Shown in pieces: positions 50,945 to 54,604 of a stretch of 54,604 nt of DNA. The stretch is from positions 1 to 54,604 of the forward strand of contig CALQQB010000023.1 in NCBI GenBank assembly GCA_943332615.1, in the 5' to 3' direction. Source of the stretch: Phenylobacterium deserti (GTDB taxonomy: Bacteria > Pseudomonadota > Alphaproteobacteria > Caulobacterales > Caulobacteraceae). The stretch's first letter is position 1, and the number at the start of each line of letters is the position of its first letter. A program made the translations under genes and the position numbers. The notes under the pieces are model-generated. The model did no database searches, was not told the origin of the DNA, and was given only the letters and a program-made list of their open reading frames with translations.

Positions 50945-51183
50945 GGCTTCGAGATCAGGAAGGTGAGGGCGTTGCCCGACTCGCCCTGTTCCAGCAACCG
51001 CGCACCCGCCTGAGCCGCAAAGTGCGGCACATCGATCCGGGCCAGCGGATCGTCGGCCAGCAGGCGCACGCGCCCACCTGCCGGCGCTTGCTCCAGCGCT
51101 CGTCGCAGCCGGAGCGTTGGCACCGGGCAGCGGTGCCCACGCGCGTCCACCAAGATCTCGTCGGCATCCATGGGAGAAGCCAT
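50941..51183 (-). CDS. TusA-family sulfurtransferase
   Basis: A small sulfur carrier of about 80 residues with the catalytic Cys in DARGHRCPVPTLRLRRAL and a second half LLADDPLARIDVPHFA typical of TusA/YedF. It passes sulfur for tRNA thiolation or cofactor synthesis. Several in-frame starts exist (GTG 51198, ATG 51183, ATG 51171); the family N-terminus makes 51183 or 51171 most likely. It is convergent to the YihY gene. Confidence 0.85.
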   Translation of the reverse strand: MASPMDADEILVDARGHRCPVPTLRLRRALEQAPAGGRVRLLADDPLARIDVPHFAAQAGARLLEQGESGNALTFLISKP

Positions 51184-51209
51184 GGAGGCCGCATACACGG
51201 TCGGCCCGC

Positions 51210-52769
51210 CTAGCGCGAGAGGTGTAGGGCGGCGATCTGGCCGGCGATCGACTGGAACACCTGGGTCAGGGTCGAAGAATTCTTGACGTCGTAGTAGTAG
51301 TCCGGCGCCGTCGCGCAGTTCTTCAGGAGGGTTGAGGAGCCCGTATCGACCTCTACGCGGATCGTATAGATTTCAACATCCTTAGCCTTCATGTTGGTGC
51401 AGAGCAGCGTCAGGCGGGAGTCGAGGGCGGCCGTCCGCTCGGCGTCGGAGGCGCCCTGGGCCAGCGGCGAGCCGCTCGCCTTCAGCACACGGCCCTGCCA
51501 GATGTAGCCCGTGCCGGCATAGGCTCCGTCGTTCGGCGTGTCGCGCTGGTCGATGGTGTTCTCGCCGTCGGTCATCAGCACGACGATCTTCTTGTACTTG
51601 GGCGTGCCGTAGGCGACCCCGTCGGAGAACGGCGCGTAGGGCGAGACCACGTTCCAGCCCCAGGCCATGCCGATGGGGATGTTGGTGTTGCCGGCGGCGT
51701 TGAGATTGTCGATCGCCGTGCGCAGACCACTGAAGTCGGTCGTCAGCCGCATGACTTTCTGCAGCTCGCATCCACGGTTGGGCCCGTAGGTGTTGTTGTA
51801 CGTACCCTTATGCGTGCCCCCGTACTTGCTGGTCATTCCCTGACGCACCCGCCAGTTGGAGCTGGACGTGCCGTCGGCGACATAGTCGTTCTGATAGTCC
51901 TGGCCATAGCCAGAGGTCTTGCTGTCGGGCTCATCGACCGCGAAATAGGGCGTGTAGAGCGTCGTCCCGGAGGTTGGCGCGGTGTCCTGCACGTCATAGG
52001 GTGCCTTGCGCATCTCGACGCAGCCCCGCCAGCTCTGGCCCGTGCTGGTGAACAGGGAGAAGCGGTTGGCGTGTTGCGTGCCGCTGGCCGTCGTGAAGAT
52101 CTCGTCATTGATCGGCGAGGTCCCGGTCTGGTCGATCCAGGCGGAAAAGCGATAGGTCGTGCCGTCGATCCGCACGCTGTTCGAGAACGGCACCAGGGCG
52201 ATTTTCACGGAATTTGGTTCGACGGCCTTGGTCGAGGCCTCTTCCATCTTGGTGATGAAGTCCTTGGCCGCCTTCTTGAGGTCGGCCAGCTTCGTGCCCT
52301 CGGACATGGAGCCGGTGTTGTCGAGCACCAGGGCGATCTCGACCTTCACGGAGGCTCGCACCACCTCGGCGGAGGCTCCGACCGCCATGGCGCCGCCCGT
52401 AACCAGGCCCGCAATGAACGGATGCACTTCGAGCCTCGCCACCGCGCTGACTTTGCCGCCGTCCTCAAACTTGAACGTCGACGAGGTCAGGACGAAGTCT
52501 TCGGACAGGGCCAGGTTCTGCTTCAGAAACCGATCGCCCGCGACTTTCAGCTGGGCGTCGGTGGTAGAGTTGGTCCGGGCGGCCGCCAGCGCCGCGGCGT
52601 CCAGGGCGTCCTGCAACTGAACCTTGGCGCTGGTCGCCCGCGCCAGGTCGATCGCGCCCAGGCCGGCCACGCATATCGGGCCCATGGCCAGAGCCGCCAC
52701 CACAGCCACGTTGCCGCGTTTGTCGAACAGGAACCGCCGGCGGCCGTTCTTCGGTGCTGGTCTACGCAT
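51210..52769 (-). CDS. tadG: TadG-like pilus protein with von Willebrand A domain
   Basis: A 519-residue TadG-type minor pilin. The N-terminal signal is prepilin-like (RRFLFDKRGNVAVVAALAMG, cleavage after RG-N) followed by DLARATSAKVQLQDALDAAA. A vWA domain begins near residue 145 with the MIDAS word LDNTGSMS and continues to VLMTDGENTIDQRD. Between these halves it holds a Tyr/Gly/Asn-rich insertion. It is divergent from tadE-like genes with 148 bases between; no tadA-D, cpaA or pilA gene is close, so this is a satellite locus. Confidence 0.88.
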   Translation of the reverse strand: MRRPAPKNGRRRFLFDKRGNVAVVAALAMGPICVAGLGAIDLARATSAKVQLQDALDAAALAAARTNSTTDAQLKVAGDRFLKQNLALSEDFVLTSSTFKFEDGGKVSAVARLEVHPFIAGLVTGGAMAVGASAEVVRASVKVEIALVLDNTGSMSEGTKLADLKKAAKDFITKMEEASTKAVEPNSVKIALVPFSNSVRIDGTTYRFSAWIDQTGTSPINDEIFTTASGTQHANRFSLFTSTGQSWRGCVEMRKAPYDVQDTAPTSGTTLYTPYFAVDEPDSKTSGYGQDYQNDYVADGTSSSNWRVRQGMTSKYGGTHKGTYNNTYGPNRGCELQKVMRLTTDFSGLRTAIDNLNAAGNTNIPIGMAWGWNVVSPYAPFSDGVAYGTPKYKKIVVLMTDGENTIDQRDTPNDGAYAGTGYIWQGRVLKASGSPLAQGASDAERTAALDSRLTLLCTNMKAKDVEIYTIRVEVDTGSSTLLKNCATAPDYYYDVKNSSTLTQVFQSIAGQIAALHLSR

Positions 52770-52917
52770 GAAGCCGATCCCGAGAACAAATAGATACTAA
52801 ACAATTGAATAGTTCGAGACGGATAATCTCTTGTTATCCTAGATCGTTAAAGTATGTTTACTGTCTTTGAGCCTGATCTTAACGGTTCGTTTGGGTCGAT
52901 CTGTGATTCATCGACCC
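52770..52917. promoter_or_regulatory. Divergent AT-rich control region with a CtrA-like box
   Basis: These 148 bases between tadG and tadE are the most AT-rich patch of the window (52785-52885). They contain TTAA-N7-TTAC at 52847-52861, one base from the CtrA recognition motif TTAA-N7-TTAAC, and a TTAAC at 52879-52883. A GATTC (CcrM methylation motif GANTC) lies near 52905. Divergent promoters for both genes must be in this gap. Confidence 0.5.
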
Positions 52918-53436
52918 ATGGCTCGCGTATTCCGATCCTCCAGCGCCACGCGCTCGTTCCGCAAGGATCAGGGGGGCGCCACGGCGGTGGAGTTCGCCCT
53001 CGTGGCGCCGTTGCTCTGCTTCGCGCTGCTGTCGATCGTCGAGATCGGCATGATGGGCATGATGTGCAGCGGCCTCGACAATGCGGTGATCGAGGCCGCG
53101 CGCCGCATCCGGACCGGTCGCGCCGACGGCCCAACCTCGGCGACCAGTTTCGAGGATCAGATCTGCGCCCATCTCGGGGGCTCCGGCAGCGCGTGCCGGA
53201 CGCGACTGGTGACCAGCGTCCAAAAGTTCAGCAAGTTCGGCGCCGCCAGCGCGACGATCGGCGCCGCGCCGGCCAACCAGTTCGACAAGGGTGCGGCAGG
53301 CGACATCATCATCGTGAAGGCCGACTACACGTGGCCGCTGATGTCACCGTTCCTGGCCACCGCCTTCGACCGGCACGAGCCGCTCAGCGTCACGCTCGGG
53401 TCGCGGCTGACCTTCAAGAACGAGCCCTTCACATGA
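52918..53436 (+). CDS. tadE: TadE-like minor pilin
   Basis: A 172-residue protein with a prepilin-like N-terminus (RKDQGGATAVEFALVAPLLC), where a prepilin peptidase would cut after the Gly before the hydrophobic helix; the Glu of VEF is that needed for assembly. The TadE helix continues with FALLSIVEIGMMGMM. The ATG 52918 start (MARVFRSS) is preferred over one at 52867. Four-base overlap with the next gene. Confidence 0.87.
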   Translation: MARVFRSSSATRSFRKDQGGATAVEFALVAPLLCFALLSIVEIGMMGMMCSGLDNAVIEAARRIRTGRADGPTSATSFEDQICAHLGGSGSACRTRLVTSVQKFSKFGAASATIGAAPANQFDKGAAGDIIIVKADYTWPLMSPFLATAFDRHEPLSVTLGSRLTFKNEPFT

Positions 53437-53954
53437 TCCGCCTGCTGCGCCGCGCGACGGCCGACCAGGGTGGGGCGGCGGCCATCGAATTTGTGCTGAT
53501 CTTCCCGGTGCTGTTCGTGCTGCATGTGGCCGCAGCCGAGGCCTTGCAGGTTTACCTGGCGCAGCGAAATGTCGCCCACATCGCCGCCGCCATGGCCGAC
53601 ATCATGGCCCAGAGCCGGACCGTCACCGCAGCGGATGTCGATGATGTGCTGATGGCCAGCACCGCCATGATCCATCCGTTCCCGAACGTGAACCTGCAGC
53701 AGCGGGTGTCGAGCCTGAGCGCCAGCGCCAGCGGAACCGTCTCGACCGACTGGACGGTGAAGAAGGCCTACACCGGAACCGGCGCGCCCTCGGTGCCGAC
53801 GGGCTACCTTCTGGCCAACGAGAGTGCGATCGTGACGGACGTGATCTACGACTACAAACCCACGTTCGGCCTCTTCCTGCCAGAGACCATCCGCTTCACC
53901 CGCCACGCCTATGTGCGCCCCAGGCTGTCGGCCAAGGTCGAGAAAAGCGGGTGA
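53433..53954 (+). CDS. Second TadE/TadF-like minor pilin
   Basis: A 173-residue paralog with the same start: TADQGGAAAIEFVLIFPVLF and a helix ending LHVAAAEALQVY. The region after the helix has YLAQRNVAHIAAAMADIMAQ, then a Ser-rich stretch and TVKKAYTGTGAPSVPTG, ending ETIRFTRHAYVRPRL. It is likely TadF or a second TadE. Co-translated with the first by an ATGA overlap. It ends immediately before the convergent GST gene. Confidence 0.85.
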   Translation: MIRLLRRATADQGGAAAIEFVLIFPVLFVLHVAAAEALQVYLAQRNVAHIAAAMADIMAQSRTVTAADVDDVLMASTAMIHPFPNVNLQQRVSSLSASASGTVSTDWTVKKAYTGTGAPSVPTGYLLANESAIVTDVIYDYKPTFGLFLPETIRFTRHAYVRPRLSAKVEKSG

Positions 53955-54443
53955 TCAGTCGTGGCGGCGGGCCACGAGGTAGGTGCGCAGCACCAGCGCG
54001 CCGGCGGGACGGGTCCGCGTCGCCGCGACAAAGGCTTTGAGCGTCGGCGGCAAGGCGCTGAAGGGCGGCAACCGCGCGCCGTAGTTAGGCGGGAACACGA
54101 GTAGCGCCGCCAGGGCCGAGAAGACGATGTCCAGCACGCCCGGGGACTCGCCGCCCAGAAAGGCGCTTCCGCGTCGCGCGAGTTCAGCTTCGACCATGAC
54201 GAAGGTCTCTTCGATTCGCGCCGCAGCTTTGGCCAACTGCGCCGGCGCGGAGCCCGGGCCGCGCGTCATAATCCCACGCCAGACCGGATAGATGAGCCAT
54301 ACGAGGGCACGCTCCCAACCGGGCGCCCGATGCGTCGCAGCCGGGAAGGCGAGGTCCTTGAACGGCAGCACGGATTGGTAGACGTGGCGCGGCGCATCCG
54401 CCAGCAGCCCCGTCAGCAGCCGCTCCACGAAGGCGTGGTTCAT
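53955..54443 (-). pseudogene. 5'-truncated glutathione S-transferase (C-terminal domain only)
   Basis: The frame reads FVERLLTGLLADAPRHVYQS, VLPFKDLAFPAATHR, YPVWRGIMTRGPGS and FLGGESPGVLDIVFSALAAL, with FPPNYGARLP and TLKAFVAATRTRPAGALVL at the end. This is the all-helical domain of a GST. The thioredoxin-like N-terminal domain with its glutathione site is absent. At the ATG 54443 the sequence turns into a TAGCAGGCTGTTGAAGAAGT-type junction and then to another gene on the same strand. The stub may be expressed, but cannot bind glutathione in the usual way. Confidence 0.65.
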
Positions 54444-54451
54444 GGTTCTCT

Positions 54452-54604
54452 CTAGCAGGCTGTTGAAGAAGTTTCGCGGCGAGCGATGAAGTTGGCTTCA
54501 TCGCCGCCGTGGAAGCAGATTTGACCCTTGAGGGAACCGTCGGGCTGGAGTTCGGCCGATCCGTCGCCCTGAGCTTCGTCCATCTCATCGTTGCCGGTCC
54601 AGGA
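54452..54604 (-). CDS. C-terminal end of an unknown protein (5' end outside window)
   Basis: The open frame from the right edge ends at TAG 54452-54454 and reads WTGNDEMDEAQGDGSAELQP, then DGSLKGQICFHGGDEANFIA and RRETSSTAC. The regular acidic pattern with NDEMDE..G.G.AELQ..G.L.G.I.FH.GDEA looks like a beta-strand-rich conserved hypothetical protein. The last residues (TSSTAC) are read from the junction sequence next to the GST stub. Function unknown. Confidence 0.6.
   Translation of the reverse strand, partial: SWTGNDEMDEAQGDGSAELQPDGSLKGQICFHGGDEANFIARRETSSTAC

Overview
The window is a stretch of GC-rich bacterial chromosome, packed with short-gap and overlapping genes. Protein families, gene starts (many GTG/TTG, ATGA overlaps) and the regulatory style point to an alphaproteobacterium of the family Caulobacteraceae, most likely Phenylobacterium or a close relative of Caulobacter. 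Pointers are a PopA-like degenerate GGDEF protein, a mitochondrial-type NDUFS4 subunit, a CBP3-type cytochrome bc1 chaperone, SdhE, a two-domain cold-shock protein, and promoters of the TTGCGC/GCTATAG type. The genus is inference; no rRNA is present.

Layout. 1-565: end of an unknown gene, then a non-coding stretch with REP-like inverted repeats. 565-5200: bamE, then a bc1 chaperone, DUF177 (next to plsX), plsX-fabH, ihfA and a MerR regulator. 5258-8646: tRNA-Pro(GGG), DUF2842, heme A synthase, an exported cytochrome P460, then rplM-rpsI with a clear terminator. 8674-10650: argC, a GNAT acetyltransferase, and an exported Tat-type MsrB. 10670-12475: a PadR-DUF1700-DUF2807 cassette with a repeated operator. 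12487-15024: class I PHA synthase phaC followed by a frameshifted DUF2867 gene. 15101-21125: lipoprotein, alaC-hom, glpX, recJ. 21212-25198: tRNA-Glu, double cold-shock protein, exported glutaminyl cyclase, thioesterase, DOPA-dioxygenase-like protein, tRNA-Pro(TGG), NDUFS4-like subunit, a cluster of strong palindromes, tRNA-Arg(TCT), and an RluF-like pseudouridine synthase.

25209-32053 carries mostly minus-strand sulfur and lipid genes: glycerate-kinase-like protein plus metC, then (GNAT)-sseA-cysK, and cfa; an orphan solute-binding lipoprotein lies between them. 32232-35596 is an LPS inner-core block (kdsA, hldE, hldD), followed by a DUF3089 protein with a missing nucleophile, an MDR reductase and an M14/DUF2817 peptidase. 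38817-44941 holds DNA repair: recG (with a GFA-family gene stub behind it), sdhE and mfd. 45001-47693 holds two small exported cysteine-pair paralogs, a CcdC-like membrane protein and a PopA-like protein. 47800-51183: an SDR, an alpha-methylacyl-CoA racemase, a YihY/BrkB membrane protein and TusA. 51210-53954: a divergent TadG / TadE-TadE pilus-type locus with a CtrA-like box between. The window ends in a 5'-truncated glutathione S-transferase abutting the end of an unknown gene.

The region is largely core genome, with no prophage, CRISPR array, intact IS or rRNA. The most interesting points are local: a likely ATC start codon (or single-stop in-frame junction) for the GNAT gene behind sseA; a one-base frameshift in a G run in DUF2867; gene stubs at 38817 and 53955; the PadR operator; the PopA-like protein beside a CcdC homolog and two undescribed cysteine-pair exported proteins; and the palindrome cluster at 24186-24331.
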